From: Oscillospiraceae bacterium | GTDB taxonomy: Bacteria; Bacillota; Clostridia; Oscillospirales; Oscillospiraceae | Length of the DNA: 40,629 nt | Reading direction: 5' to 3' | NCBI GenBank assembly: GCA_022794215.1 | Contig: JAAWEH010000011.1 | Span: forward strand, 1-40,629 | Part shown: one piece after another, positions 7,759 through 16,262 of the stretch | Position numbering within the stretch: the first letter of the stretch is position 1 | Layout of the letters: each line of letters starts with the position of its first letter | Translations under genes and position numbers: made by a program | Notes under the pieces: model-generated | What the model saw: the letters and a program-made list of their open reading frames with translations, nothing else | What the model was told of the DNA's origin: nothing | Database searches by the model: none

Positions 7759-8694
7759 ATGGACAAGAAGCTGCTTTTCATCGACTGTGATCCCGGAGTG
7801 GATGACGCTGCCGCCCTGCTGATGGCCGCCGCCGCGCCGGGGGTGCAGATCTTGGGGCTTTCCGCTGTGGCGGGGAATGTGCCCTTGGAGCGCACCCTGC
7901 CCAATACCTTGGCCCTGGCCGCTTTCATGGGAACGGAAGAGGTTCCTGTCTACGCCGGGGCTTCCGGGCCCATCTCCGGGCCCGCCATCACCGCCGTGCA
8001 TGTTCACGGGGAGGACGGGCTTCGGGGCCACGAGCTGCCTCCCCACAATCTGAAGGCCCGGGAAGAAACGGCCTGGGACGCCCTTTATCGGGAGGCTTTG
8101 GCCCATCCGGGAGAGGTGACTTTGCTGGCTTTGGGGCCCCTGACCAACGTGGCCATCGCCTTTGCCAAGCATCCCCGGCTCCCGGAGCTGCTGAAGGAGG
8201 TCGTCCTCATGGGCGGGGCCGCCGCGGTGCCCGGAAATGTGTCTCCCGCCGCCGAGTTCAACATTCTGGCCGATCCCGCCGCCGCTGAGGCGGTGTTTCG
8301 GGCGGGGGCCCGGGTGGTGGTCTGCCCCCTGGACGTCACAGAAAAATCCTATCTCACCCCCGAAGAACTGGAGGAGCTGGCCGGACAGGGCTCGGCCCAG
8401 GCCCGCTATTTCGCCACGGTCATGGGGGAGACCGTCCCCTGGTGCCAGGAGGGATACGGAGTCAACGGCGCCATCCTTCACGATCCCGCGGCGCTGATGT
8501 ATGTGCTGCAGCCCGGGCTGTTCACCGGCAAGAAGTGCTGGATCGGGGTGGAGACTCAGGGGCAGGTCAGCCGGGGGAAAACGGTCTGCGACGCCTTCTC
8601 CGACGCCAAAAAGGAACCCAACTGCACCCTGGTCTACGATGTGGACCGCCCCGCCTTCGGACGGGCGGTGCTGGATATCATGGCCCGAAGCTGA
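7759..8694 (+). CDS. Ribonucleoside hydrolase, second of a tandem pair
   Basis: 311 residues. ATG at 7759 is preceded by AAGGAGGG, which overlaps the end of the first copy. It carries DCDPGVDDA at the N-terminus, VHGEDGLRGHELP, AAEFNILADPAAAEAVF and the C-terminal ILHDPAALMYVL, so all metal ligands of the family remain. The first calcium motif has Val where copies one and three have His (GVDDA against GHDDA), which, with divergence elsewhere, suggests different base preference from its neighbour (inference). It is the second gene of the operon; the small membrane protein and miaA follow at short distances and may be co-transcribed. Confidence 0.92.
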   Translation: MDKKLLFIDCDPGVDDAAALLMAAAAPGVQILGLSAVAGNVPLERTLPNTLALAAFMGTEEVPVYAGASGPISGPAITAVHVHGEDGLRGHELPPHNLKAREETAWDALYREALAHPGEVTLLALGPLTNVAIAFAKHPRLPELLKEVVLMGGAAAVPGNVSPAAEFNILADPAAAEAVFRAGARVVVCPLDVTEKSYLTPEELEELAGQGSAQARYFATVMGETVPWCQEGYGVNGAILHDPAALMYVLQPGLFTGKKCWIGVETQGQVSRGKTVCDAFSDAKKEPNCTLVYDVDRPAFGRAVLDIMARS

Positions 8695-8737
8695 GGCCGC
8701 CCTATGCTAAGGCGGAAACATGGAAAGGAGGCACGCT

Positions 8738-9169
8738 ATGACGCTGATCCTGCTGGTTCTGGGCTTTCTACCCTTGGGGGTGGGGCTGCTTTTCGAGAGG
8801 TTCATCCTCTCCTATCCTCCGGATCAGGTGCCCCCCTATTTTATCCTGGGGCTCCTGTTCCTCCTGCTGTGGGGAGCTGTGGCCTTTTTCGCCGCCGGGT
8901 GGGAGAGGCAAAGGCTCCGGGTGGTGGGGCTTTTGAACGCCCCGGCCCTCCTTTTCCTGCTCCTCAACGGGGTGCAGACCTTGCTTCTGAAAACATTCTG
9001 GCCCAATGTGCTGGGCCTTTGGAGCCAGGATTTCTTCCTGCCGGTGCTGCCCGTGGCCGGCCGGATCGCCCGGTTCCTGCCCACCGCCTTTTCCCCCTTC
9101 GCCGCCGCCTTTCTGCTGATGGCGGGGGCCTCCCTGGCGGGAGCTGAGGCACGGAGCCGATTTTTCTGA
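8738..9169 (+). CDS. Hypothetical four-helix membrane protein
   Basis: 143 residues starting MTLILLVLGFLPLG, chosen because AAAGGAGG lies six bases before this ATG; an upstream in-frame ATG at 8720 overlaps that ribosome site. About four hydrophobic segments are visible (near 3-20, 34-53, 65-85 and 115-135), and residues 87-112 look like a loop. I do not recognise the family. It sits between the nucleoside hydrolases and miaA, 43 and 16 bases away, so it is probably co-transcribed. A role in nucleoside uptake is unlikely at this size, and no function should be assumed. Confidence 0.7.
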   Translation: MTLILLVLGFLPLGVGLLFERFILSYPPDQVPPYFILGLLFLLLWGAVAFFAAGWERQRLRVVGLLNAPALLFLLLNGVQTLLLKTFWPNVLGLWSQDFFLPVLPVAGRIARFLPTAFSPFAAAFLLMAGASLAGAEARSRFF

Positions 9170-9185
9170 AAGGAGGCAAACCTCC

Positions 9186-10088
9186 ATGTCCCTTCCTAAG
9201 CTCATCGTCATTTTGGGGCCCACCGCCTGCGGGAAAAGCGGGCTGGGGGTAACCCTGGCAAAAAAATACGGCGGGGAGATCGTCTCCGCGGACTCCCGGC
9301 AGGTGTACCGGGGGCTGGATCTGGGCACCGGGAAAATCACGGCGGAGGAGATGGAAGGAATCCCCCATCATCTGCTGGATGTGGTCGACCCCGGGGAGCA
9401 ATTTTCTGTGGCCCGGTTTCAGCCCATGGCATATGAGGCCATCGACGGCATTTTGGGCCGGGGACGGGTTCCCTTCCTGGTGGGAGGAACCGGACTCTAT
9501 GTTCGGGCGGTGGCGGAGGGATATGTATTTCATGCCGCCCCGCCGGATCCGGCCCTTCGTTCAGAGCTGGAATCGCTGCCCATAGAAGCATTGCGGGAGC
9601 GGCTCACCAGCGCGGGGGTGGAGCTGGACGAAGACTGCTACCACAACCGGCCCCGGCTGGTGCGGCTGCTGGAAAAGCACCTCAGCGGTGAGGATCCCCA
9701 TGCAGAGGCAGAGCGGCAGCCCCGGTACGAGGTACTGACCCTGGGGGTGGGCTACCCCCGGGAGACGGTGTGCCGGCGCATTGACGACAGGCTCATTGCT
9801 CGGCTGGAAGCGGGCATGATAGAGGAGGTGGCCTCCCTCCGGAAAAATGGGGTCTCCGACGCCTTTTTGGAGGGGCTGGGGCTGGAATACCGGTATATTT
9901 TACGGTATCTCACCGGGACTCTCCCCGATGAGGCCGCTTTGGTGGACGAGCTGGGCCGGGCCATCAAACGGTTTGCCAAGCGGCAGGTATCCTGGTTTAA
10001 AAAGGATCAGGAAGTACACTGGCTGGACATGGAGGGCGATCCTGTTGAAGAGGCATCCCGGCTGATTAACGGCTTCCTTTGTAGATGA
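9186..10088 (+). CDS. miaA: tRNA dimethylallyltransferase
   Basis: 300 residues. MiaA adds a dimethylallyl group to the N6 of A37 in tRNAs that read codons beginning with U, the first step to ms2i6A. The P-loop GPTACGKS is at residues 11-18. SADSRQVYRGLDLGTGK, PHHLLDVVDP and VGGTGLYVRA follow in the family order, and the C-terminal part has RFAKRQVSWF, the typical tRNA-contacting end. The length is normal. AAAGGAGG lies 11 bases before the ATG and is followed by a strong terminator. Confidence 0.97.
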   Translation: MSLPKLIVILGPTACGKSGLGVTLAKKYGGEIVSADSRQVYRGLDLGTGKITAEEMEGIPHHLLDVVDPGEQFSVARFQPMAYEAIDGILGRGRVPFLVGGTGLYVRAVAEGYVFHAAPPDPALRSELESLPIEALRERLTSAGVELDEDCYHNRPRLVRLLEKHLSGEDPHAEAERQPRYEVLTLGVGYPRETVCRRIDDRLIARLEAGMIEEVASLRKNGVSDAFLEGLGLEYRYILRYLTGTLPDEAALVDELGRAIKRFAKRQVSWFKKDQEVHWLDMEGDPVEEASRLINGFLCR

Positions 10089-10094
10089 TATGAA

Positions 10095-10124
10095 AAAAGG
10101 GTGGGCCAAGAGGCCCACCCTTTT
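10095..10124. terminator. Bidirectional terminator between miaA and rubrerythrin
   Basis: A 13-base stem, AAAAGGGTGGGCC (10095-10107) with its complement at 10112-10124 around AAGA, has T tracts in both directions. It serves both convergent genes. Confidence 0.9.
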
Positions 10125-10125
10125 C

Positions 10126-10728
10126 TTATTTTTTCATCTGCCAGGGTACCATCTCCATACGGACAAAGAAGCCCTGCTGGTGCTTGCACACCGGGCACAT
10201 CTCCGGGGGACGGGTGGCGGTGACCACATAGCCGCAGTTGAGGCACATCCACTGGCACTCCACATCGCTGATAAAGAGCTTTTCCTGCTCAATCAGGTCG
10301 GCAAACGCTCCAAAGCGTTCCCCGTGGATCTTTTCGATCCGGGCAATCTGGGAGAAAAGGTGGGAGATCTCCGGGAAGCCCTCCTCCTTGGCGATGTGGG
10401 CAAAGGAGGTATAGTCGTGCTCATACTCCTGGAACTCGTTGTGCTGGGCGGCCCGGAGGTGCTCCAGCACGGTGGTATAGAGGTCAATGGGATAGGTTCC
10501 GTCAATGGCAATGTTCTCCCCGGAGCACTTTTCCAGGTAGTCATAGAAAACCCGGGCGTGGGCCAGCTCCTGGTTTGCGGTGAAGAGAAACACCATCTCG
10601 ACACAGGGAAGGCCCTGCTTTCGGGCAAAGCCAGCGGAGAAGGTATAGCGGTTTCGGGCCTGGCTCTCCCCGGCGAAGGCTCGGAGAAGGTTAATTTTTG
10701 TCTGGCTCTCGGCAAAGGAAACGGACAT
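10126..10728 (-). CDS. rbr: Rubrerythrin
   Basis: 200 residues. A ferritin-like diiron domain (about 1-145) is joined to a rubredoxin-like domain (about 155-195). Diiron ligands are visible in FAGESQARNRY, in the hydrophobic helix with QELAHARVF, and in EKIHGERF. The iron-binding cysteines are in CLNCGY and CPVC. Rubrerythrins reduce hydrogen peroxide in the cytoplasm of anaerobes, taking electrons through the rubredoxin centre. AAGGAGG stands eight bases before the ATG. The gene follows trkH by 72 bases on the same strand and may have its own promoter overlapping the trkH stop (CTGACG-17-TATAAA, weak). Its leader holds an inverted repeat around the ribosome site. Confidence 0.95.
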   Translation of the reverse strand: MSVSFAESQTKINLLRAFAGESQARNRYTFSAGFARKQGLPCVEMVFLFTANQELAHARVFYDYLEKCSGENIAIDGTYPIDLYTTVLEHLRAAQHNEFQEYEHDYTSFAHIAKEEGFPEISHLFSQIARIEKIHGERFGAFADLIEQEKLFISDVECQWMCLNCGYVVTATRPPEMCPVCKHQQGFFVRMEMVPWQMKK

Positions 10729-10730
10729 GG

Positions 10731-10755
10731 TGATACCTCCTTTTTCATGGTATCA
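10731..10755 (-). promoter_or_regulatory. Inverted repeat around the rubrerythrin ribosome-binding site
   Basis: TGATACC and GGTATCA, separated by 11 bases, flank the AAGGAGG of rbr, the last GG of which is inside an arm. It could be a protein operator or an RNA stem that limits ribosome access. It does not resemble the PerR box known from Bacillus. Confidence 0.4.
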
Positions 10756-10800
10756 TCATGTCCGCTTTTTTCCTTTTTATACCGTTGAGCCGGATTTCCG

Positions 10801-12252
10801 TCAGGCTGCCCGGCGCCAGGCCCGGGGGCTGAGCATGACCAGCAGGGGGAAGATCTCCAGCCGGCCCAGAAGCATGTCTAAAATAAGAACGATTTTGGAC
10901 ACATCGGAAAAGTGGGCATAGTTGCTGGTGGGGCCCACCAGATCCAGGCCGGGGCCGATGTTGTTGAGACAGGCCAGCACCGCGGTCAGGTTGGTCTCCA
11001 TGGACAGGTCATTGGCTGACAGAATGAGGAAGGAGATCACACCGATGGCGCAGTAGGCGGCCATATAGGTATTGACCCCCTGGATGGTTTCGTCGCTGAT
11101 GGTGGCGCCGTCCACCCGGATCAGGTTGACGCTGCGGGGATGGAGCATTTGGTGAATGCGGGCTTTGAGAGATTTTCCCAGCAGAAGCAGACGGGCACAT
11201 TTGATGCCGCCGCCCGTACTTCCGGCGCAGGCCCCCACCACCATGAGGATCACCAGGATACTGCGGGAAAGCTGAGGCCACTGGTTAAAATCCGCAGTGG
11301 AGAAGCCAGTGGTGGTCATAATGCTGGAGACGGTAAAGGCCGCATCGTGAAGGGCGGCACGGATGCTGCCGTAAAGGTGGAATATGTCGGCGGTAATGAT
11401 GGCGATGGAGCTCAGCATGATCCCCACATAAAGCCCCAGCTCCTCGTTGACCAGGGCCTGTCCCACCCGGCCCAGCAGGAGGAGAAAATAGATGCTGAAG
11501 TTCACCCCAAACAGGGCCATAAACACGGTACAGACCGTCTGCAAATAGGGGGAATAGCCCGCCATGGAATCGACCTTGATCCCAAAGCCGCCGGTGCCGG
11601 CGGTGCCGAAGGCGGTACAAAGGCTGTCAAAGAGAGGCATTCCTCCCATCAGCAGAAAACCCGCACACAAAATGGTGAGCGCGATGTAGATAAGATACAG
11701 GATGGCGGCTGTCTGGCGCATTTTGGGCACCAGCTTGTTTACGCTGGGGCCGGGGCTCTCCGCCCGGAGGAGGTAGACGCTGTACCCGCCCTTTCCCAAG
11801 GGCACCACCGCCAGCAAAAACACCAGGATGCCCATGCCCCCCAGCCAGTGGGTGAAGGAACGCCAGAAGAGAAGGCCCCGGCTCATCTCCTCCACATTGG
11901 GGAGAATGGATGCGCCGGTGGTGGTAAAGCCGGAGATCACTTCAAAAAGGGCGTCCACATAGCGGGGGATCTCCCCGGACAGCCAGAAGGGAAGGGCCCC
12001 CACCACAGAGAGAACGATCCAGCCCAGGGCCACGATGAGGAAGCCCTCCCGAGCATAGAAACTCTTTTCCGCGTTCCGGCACACCAGCTCCAAAAGCATC
12101 CCCGCCACGGCGGAAAGCGCCATGGTGGCAAAGATAGCGCCCAGAGCCGCCCGCTCGCCGTCCAAGGCGGAGATCAGCGCCGGAGGAAAGAGAAAGATCG
12201 ACTCCAGGATCAAAAGGAAGCCCAACAGCTTCCCAATCATTTTTCGGTTCAT
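10801..12252 (-). CDS. trkH: Potassium uptake protein TrkH
   Basis: 483 residues, membrane pore subunit of the Trk/Ktr potassium uptake system. It has about ten hydrophobic segments. The family's repeated pore loops are visible around FTTTGASIL, FGTAGTGGFG, MTTTGFSTADF and ACLNNIGPGLD, each with the conserved selectivity Gly. ACAGSTGGGIKCARL is a highly conserved TrkH stretch. The gene follows trkA by 63 bases on the same strand and works with it: TrkA binds the pore from the cytoplasm and gates it by nucleotide. The ribosome site is weak (GAGGG about 11 bases upstream). Length is normal for the short TrkH class. Confidence 0.95.
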   Translation of the reverse strand: MNRKMIGKLLGFLLILESIFLFPPALISALDGERAALGAIFATMALSAVAGMLLELVCRNAEKSFYAREGFLIVALGWIVLSVVGALPFWLSGEIPRYVDALFEVISGFTTTGASILPNVEEMSRGLLFWRSFTHWLGGMGILVFLLAVVPLGKGGYSVYLLRAESPGPSVNKLVPKMRQTAAILYLIYIALTILCAGFLLMGGMPLFDSLCTAFGTAGTGGFGIKVDSMAGYSPYLQTVCTVFMALFGVNFSIYFLLLLGRVGQALVNEELGLYVGIMLSSIAIITADIFHLYGSIRAALHDAAFTVSSIMTTTGFSTADFNQWPQLSRSILVILMVVGACAGSTGGGIKCARLLLLGKSLKARIHQMLHPRSVNLIRVDGATISDETIQGVNTYMAAYCAIGVISFLILSANDLSMETNLTAVLACLNNIGPGLDLVGPTSNYAHFSDVSKIVLILDMLLGRLEIFPLLVMLSPRAWRRAA

Positions 12253-12315
12253 CTACACACATCCCTCACAGGAAGGAAACAACAAAAACCGGCACAGCCG
12301 CAGGGTCAGCACGGT

Positions 12316-13680
12316 TCAGTCCGCAAAAATATCATCCAGATCGCTGATGGCCCGCCCGCCGGCGGTAACCACAATGACCGTGTCCCCGCTGGCAAAGGAG
12401 CTGTCGCCCCTGGGGATGATGGTCTGGCCCTCATGGGTGATACAGGAGATGAGGATGCCCTCCTTCAAAGGAATGTCCTTCAGGGCCTCTCCCCGGTGAC
12501 GGGTTCCCTCCCCGGCTTGGAACTCCAGGGCCTCCACCTGGCCGTCCACAATGGTGTGGAGGGTCAGCATACTCTCAATATCGCTGGCGGTGGACATGGC
12601 CCGGACATACCGGACAATGTTGGCGCAGCACAGGCCCTTGGGACTGATCATCGAGCCGATCCCCACCCGGCGGAACATTTCACTGTACTCCAGACGGTTG
12701 ATTTTGGTGATGACCTTACTCACCCCCAGGTGGCGGGCCAGCATGGACAGCACCAGGTTCTCCTCGTCCATTCCCGTCAGGGTGATGGCGGCGTCGTAGG
12801 ACTTGAGTCCCTCGGCGTTCAGGATGTCCTCCCGGGAGCCGTCGGCCTCGATGACGGTGGCCTTGGGGATGGCCTCGGCCAGCTCCAGGCAGCGCTTGTG
12901 ATTCTGCTCCACGATCTTTACGCTGATACCGCTGTCAATACAGCGTTTGGCCAGGTAGAAGGCAATGCGGGAGCCGCCGATGATAAAGAGGCTCCGGATC
13001 CGCTTTTCCACCAGCCCCAGATTCTTCACCAACTGGGCCAGGTCACGGATGCCGGCGGTGACGAAAATAGTGTCCCCTTCCCGGAGGGTAAAGCTGCCCG
13101 AGGGGATATGTACAGCATTGTCCCGCTCCACGGCGCACACCAGCACGTTGACCCCGGCGATCTCGTAGAGCTTAAACAGGGGGATCCCCACCAGCTTGGA
13201 GTCTTTGCCCACAGGGATGGAGACGATCTCCACCCGGCCCTTGGCAAAGGATTCCCGCTTCAGGAAGGAGGGAAACTGAAGCATACGGTAAGCTTCCTGG
13301 GCGGCGGCCTGTTCCGGGTTTACCGTCATGGAGAGGCCCAGCTCGTCCTGCATGGCCACCAGCTGATCGGTGTATTCCGGGTTGCGGATCCGGGCGATGG
13401 TTCGCTTGGCCCCCAGCTTTTTGGCGGTCAGGCAGGTCAGCAGGTTCAGCTCATCCCGGCTGGTGGCCGCGATCAGCAGGTCGGCCCGCTCCACCCCGGC
13501 GGTCTTTAGAGTGGCCATGGACGCGCCGTTGCCGATGACCGTCATGATATCCATCTGATCGGCACTGTTGCTCAGGGCTTGGGGGTTGGAGTCGATGATG
13601 GTAACGTCGTGCCCTTCCGCAGAGAGCTGGGTCGCGATGGCCGCGCCCATCTTTCCGTCTCCCACGATGATGATATTCAT
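12316..13680 (-). CDS. trkA: Trk potassium uptake regulator TrkA
   Basis: 454 residues, cytoplasmic gating subunit. Two RCK units are arranged in tandem. The first begins MNIIIVGDGKMGAAIA, a GxGxxG dinucleotide fold with the acidic strand end IIDSN. The second begins near residue 230 with SLFIIGGSRIAFYLAKR. Each is followed by a TrkA-C domain (near 140-220 and 370-450). AAGGATGGG lies ahead of the ATG. The gene is the first of a trkA-trkH unit. NAD(H) or ATP binding and control of TrkH is known for the family; nothing unusual is seen. Confidence 0.95.
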   Translation of the reverse strand: MNIIIVGDGKMGAAIATQLSAEGHDVTIIDSNPQALSNSADQMDIMTVIGNGASMATLKTAGVERADLLIAATSRDELNLLTCLTAKKLGAKRTIARIRNPEYTDQLVAMQDELGLSMTVNPEQAAAQEAYRMLQFPSFLKRESFAKGRVEIVSIPVGKDSKLVGIPLFKLYEIAGVNVLVCAVERDNAVHIPSGSFTLREGDTIFVTAGIRDLAQLVKNLGLVEKRIRSLFIIGGSRIAFYLAKRCIDSGISVKIVEQNHKRCLELAEAIPKATVIEADGSREDILNAEGLKSYDAAITLTGMDEENLVLSMLARHLGVSKVITKINRLEYSEMFRRVGIGSMISPKGLCCANIVRYVRAMSTASDIESMLTLHTIVDGQVEALEFQAGEGTRHRGEALKDIPLKEGILISCITHEGQTIIPRGDSSFASGDTVIVVTAGGRAISDLDDIFAD

Positions 13681-13758
13681 GGATATCCCATCCTTCTATC
13701 TTTGATTCAAAAATATCCGGTCTTTTCCGGGCAGTGACCTTTGGTATAAAACGATATC

Positions 13759-13788
13759 AGTATAGCCCATCTTTTACCCTTGCCGCAA
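13759..13788 (-). promoter_or_regulatory. Promoter of trkA-trkH
   Basis: Minus-strand TTGCGG and TATACT are separated by 18 bases, between the icd terminator and the trkA start. Confidence 0.5.
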
Positions 13789-13805
13789 GAGAAATCCGAA
13801 CTTTT

Positions 13806-13847
13806 CCAAAAAAGCAGGATCCCAAGGGCAAAGACCCGGGATCCTGC
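13806..13847 (-). terminator. Terminator of icd
   Basis: GCAGGATCCC (13814-13823) pairs with GGGATCCTGC (13838-13847). On the minus strand the stem is followed by a run of seven T, so it ends transcription of isocitrate dehydrogenase. Confidence 0.85.
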
Positions 13848-13858
13848 ATTCGGCTGTA

Positions 13859-15070
13859 TCAAAGCCGCTTTTCCAGTTCCTTTCGGATGGCCTTCAAAAA
13901 CTCCTGGCTGGTCACCGCCTTGGCCGGGGTCTTTCGCTCCCAAAGCCCAGCCAAGTCCCGGGTCATGGTACCGCCCTCAATTACGGCGATGGAGGCCGCC
14001 TCCAGTTTATCGGCAAACCGGCCCAGGGCAGGGATGCCGTCCAGCTCCCCCCGCTTCCGGAGGGCTCCGGTCCAGGCGAAGATGGTGGCCATAGGGTTGG
14101 TGGAGGTCTCCTCCCCTTTCAGATACTTATAATAATGCCGGGTTACGGTTCCGTGGGCGGCTTCGTACTCATAGTTGCCCTCGGGAGACACCAGCACGCT
14201 GGTCATCATAGCTAGGGAGCCGAAGGCGGTGGACACCATGTCGCTCATCACGTCCCCATCGTAGTTCTTGCAGGCCCAGATGAAGCCGCCCTCGCTGCGG
14301 ATGACCCGGGCCACCGCGTCGTCAATCAGGGTGTAAAAATACTCGATGCCCGCCTTTTCAAACCGCTCTTTGTACTCCGCGTCAAAGATCTCCTGGAAAA
14401 TGTCCTTGAACCGGTGGTCGTATTGCTTGGAGATGGTATCCTTGGTGGCAAACCACAGATCCTGATGGGTGTCCAGGGCATACTGGAAGCAGGAGTGGGC
14501 GAAGGAGGAGATGGAGCGGTCTGTATTATACTGGCCCTGGAGAACGCCGGGGCCGTCGAAGTCAAAAATGGTCTGCCGCTTCTCCTCCCCGTCGGCGGAG
14601 GTAAACACCAGCTCCGCCTTGCCGGGGCCCTTGGGCTGGTATTCGCTGTTCTTATATACATCTCCGTATGCATGGCGGGCGATGGTGATGGGCTTTTTCC
14701 AGTTCTTCACCACCGGGGAGATCCCCTTCACCATGATAGGGGCGCGGAACACGGTGCCGTCCAGAATGGCCCGGATCGTTCCATTGGGGCTTTTCCACAT
14801 CTGGGAGAGCTTGTATTCCTCCAAGCGCTGGGCATTGGGGGTGATGGTGGCGCACTTCACCGCCACGCCATACTTCTTGGTGGCGTTGGCAGAGTCGATG
14901 GTCACTTGGTCGCGGGTCTTTTCCCGCTCGGGAAGGCCCAGGTCGTAATATTCGCTTTTCAGCTCGATAAAGGGCTCCAAAAGCTCCTTTTTAATGTCCG
15001 CCCAGAGGATCCGGGTCATTTCGTCCCCGTCCATCTCCACCAGAGGGGTGGTCATTTTGATTTTTTCCAT
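13859..15070 (-). CDS. icd: NADP-dependent isocitrate dehydrogenase (eukaryotic-like type II)
   Basis: 403 residues. It oxidises isocitrate to 2-oxoglutarate with NADP. The order of motifs matches the homodimeric type II enzymes: [13 protein letters not shown] at the start, then [21 protein letters not shown] with the substrate Ser/Asn, [35 protein letters not shown] with the metal-binding aspartates, and [11 protein letters not shown] for cofactor binding. GGGGG precedes the ATG. It is alone between its own promoter and terminator. In an anaerobe the enzyme supplies 2-oxoglutarate for glutamate; no citrate synthase or aconitase is nearby. Confidence 0.97.
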   Translation of the reverse strand: MEKIKMTTPLVEMDGDEMTRILWADIKKELLEPFIELKSEYYDLGLPEREKTRDQVTIDSANATKKYGVAVKCATITPNAQRLEEYKLSQMWKSPNGTIRAILDGTVFRAPIMVKGISPVVKNWKKPITIARHAYGDVYKNSEYQPKGPGKAELVFTSADGEEKRQTIFDFDGPGVLQGQYNTDRSISSFAHSCFQYALDTHQDLWFATKDTISKQYDHRFKDIFQEIFDAEYKERFEKAGIEYFYTLIDDAVARVIRSEGGFIWACKNYDGDVMSDMVSTAFGSLAMMTSVLVSPEGNYEYEAAHGTVTRHYYKYLKGEETSTNPMATIFAWTGALRKRGELDGIPALGRFADKLEAASIAVIEGGTMTRDLAGLWERKTPAKAVTSQEFLKAIRKELEKRL

Positions 15071-15096
15071 GGGTCAGCCCCCTTTTCTTTTGCCCC

Positions 15097-15125
15097 AGTT
15101 TACCACGAACCCCCGGGCAAGTCAA
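15097..15125 (-). promoter_or_regulatory. Promoter of icd
   Basis: Minus-strand TTGACT and TAAACT are separated by 17 bases. The predicted start is near 15090. Confidence 0.6.
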
Positions 15126-15154
15126 CCAAGGCCCGTTCCCCCTCCGGGCCTTGG
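15126..15154. other. Inverted repeat between icd and the lysozyme gene
   Basis: CCAAGGCCCG and CGGGCCTTGG form a ten-base stem around nine bases, directly upstream of the icd -35 box and about 40 bases before the divergent lysozyme start. No gene ends here, so it is more likely an operator or leader stem than a terminator. Confidence 0.45.
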
Positions 15155-15194
15155 CGCATAGGATGGGAAAACCCTTGTGTTGAGGTGGATCTCT

Positions 15195-16154
15195 ATGGTT
15201 AAAAAGCTTCTCTCCCTTTTCTTCTCTGTTCTCTTTTTTCTCACTCCCGCCTTTGCCCTGGAGGGGATGGACGTCAGTGTTTTTCAGGGGCAGGTGGACT
15301 TTTCCGCCGCCCGCTCCGACGGAATCGAGGCAGTTTATATCCGCTCCAGTTACGGCTCTCAGGGTGTGGACGCCCGCTTTTCCGCCAACTATGCTGCCGC
15401 CAGAGCCGCCGGACTGTCTTTCGGATTCTACCACTATCTGGAATCCACCGATCCCGACGGGGCCCGGCGGGAGGCCGAGCATTTTGCCGCCCTGCTCCGG
15501 CCACTGGACTACGACTGCCGGCCGGTGCTGGATTTTGAGCGTTACCAAAGCCTGGACGCCGAACAGGCCAGCGCTGTGGCCCTGGCCTTTTTGGAGCGCT
15601 TGAACGCTCTGACGGGCCAGACTCCCATGATCTACGCCGACAGCTATGCCGCGGCCTTCCGGCTGGGGGAGGCGGTGGCGGAGTATCCCTTGTGGCTGGC
15701 CCAGTGGGACGTCCAGGCCCCCGAGCTTTCCAACACTCCTTGGCGGCAGTGGGCCGGCTGGCAGTATACCGACACCGGGCTGGTTTCCGGGGTCACAGGC
15801 TATGTGGATCGGGATGTATTTACCGACGCCATCTTTCTCCGGGAAGAGGAGCACCCCTTTTTTTATTACACCGTGCAGAAGGGCGATACTCTTTGGGCCT
15901 TGGCCCAGCGCTTTGGAACTACGGTGGAAGCTTTGGCGGAGGACAACCAGATCCGGGATCCGAATTTGATTTATGTAAACCAAGTCCTCCGAATCCCCGG
16001 CGTTTCTCCTGAGAGAACCTATACCGTTCAGTCCGGCGACACCCTTTGGGAGATCGCCCAACTCTATGGAACCACTGTGACCCAGCTGGTTCGGCTAAAC
16101 TCCATTCAAAACCCCAACCTGATCTACCCAGGTCAGATCCTTCTTTTGCCCTGA
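15195..16154 (+). CDS. Exported GH25 lysozyme with two LysM domains
   Basis: 319 residues. ATG at 15195 is chosen because GAGGTGG lies six bases upstream and the product then begins with a signal peptide (about 1-21, ending PAFA). A GH25 muramidase domain (about 24-210) starts GMDVSVFQG, with the catalytic acids expected in that motif and in VLDFER; GFYHY and QWDVQ-type motifs follow. Two LysM repeats end the protein, each beginning YTVQ and followed by GDTLW, and bind glycan. GH25 enzymes cut the muramic acid to glucosamine bond. The role could be wall turnover or spore work, and the sequence does not decide. It has no visible terminator; the next gene has its own promoter. Confidence 0.93.
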   Translation: MVKKLLSLFFSVLFFLTPAFALEGMDVSVFQGQVDFSAARSDGIEAVYIRSSYGSQGVDARFSANYAAARAAGLSFGFYHYLESTDPDGARREAEHFAALLRPLDYDCRPVLDFERYQSLDAEQASAVALAFLERLNALTGQTPMIYADSYAAAFRLGEAVAEYPLWLAQWDVQAPELSNTPWRQWAGWQYTDTGLVSGVTGYVDRDVFTDAIFLREEEHPFFYYTVQKGDTLWALAQRFGTTVEALAEDNQIRDPNLIYVNQVLRIPGVSPERTYTVQSGDTLWEIAQLYGTTVTQLVRLNSIQNPNLIYPGQILLLP

Positions 16155-16198
16155 CCGTCCACCCTCTCAAAAATATTTGAATATTTTTTCATTTCCTC

Positions 16199-16227
16199 TT
16201 GACAAAGATGAATAATTATGCAATAAT
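16199..16227 (+). promoter_or_regulatory. Promoter of the C69 dipeptidase
   Basis: A consensus TTGACA is 17 bases from AATAAT. The surrounding AT-rich DNA separates this unit from the lysozyme gene. Confidence 0.65.
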
Positions 16228-16262
16228 CCGGAATACAATCCCCCGCAGAAAGGTTGAGGAAC

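Noticed and set aside
11140-13509. Long plus-strand open frame across trkH and trkA (about 789 codons)
   Set aside because: Both trk genes are clear on the other strand, and the frame crosses the intergenic gap and promoter regions. Composition is that of an antisense frame.
15137-15165. CATAGGATG before the lysozyme gene as a sigma-K promoter
   Set aside because: The last base of CATANNNTA is wrong and there is no AC at 16-17 bases upstream, unlike the good site before dpaA.
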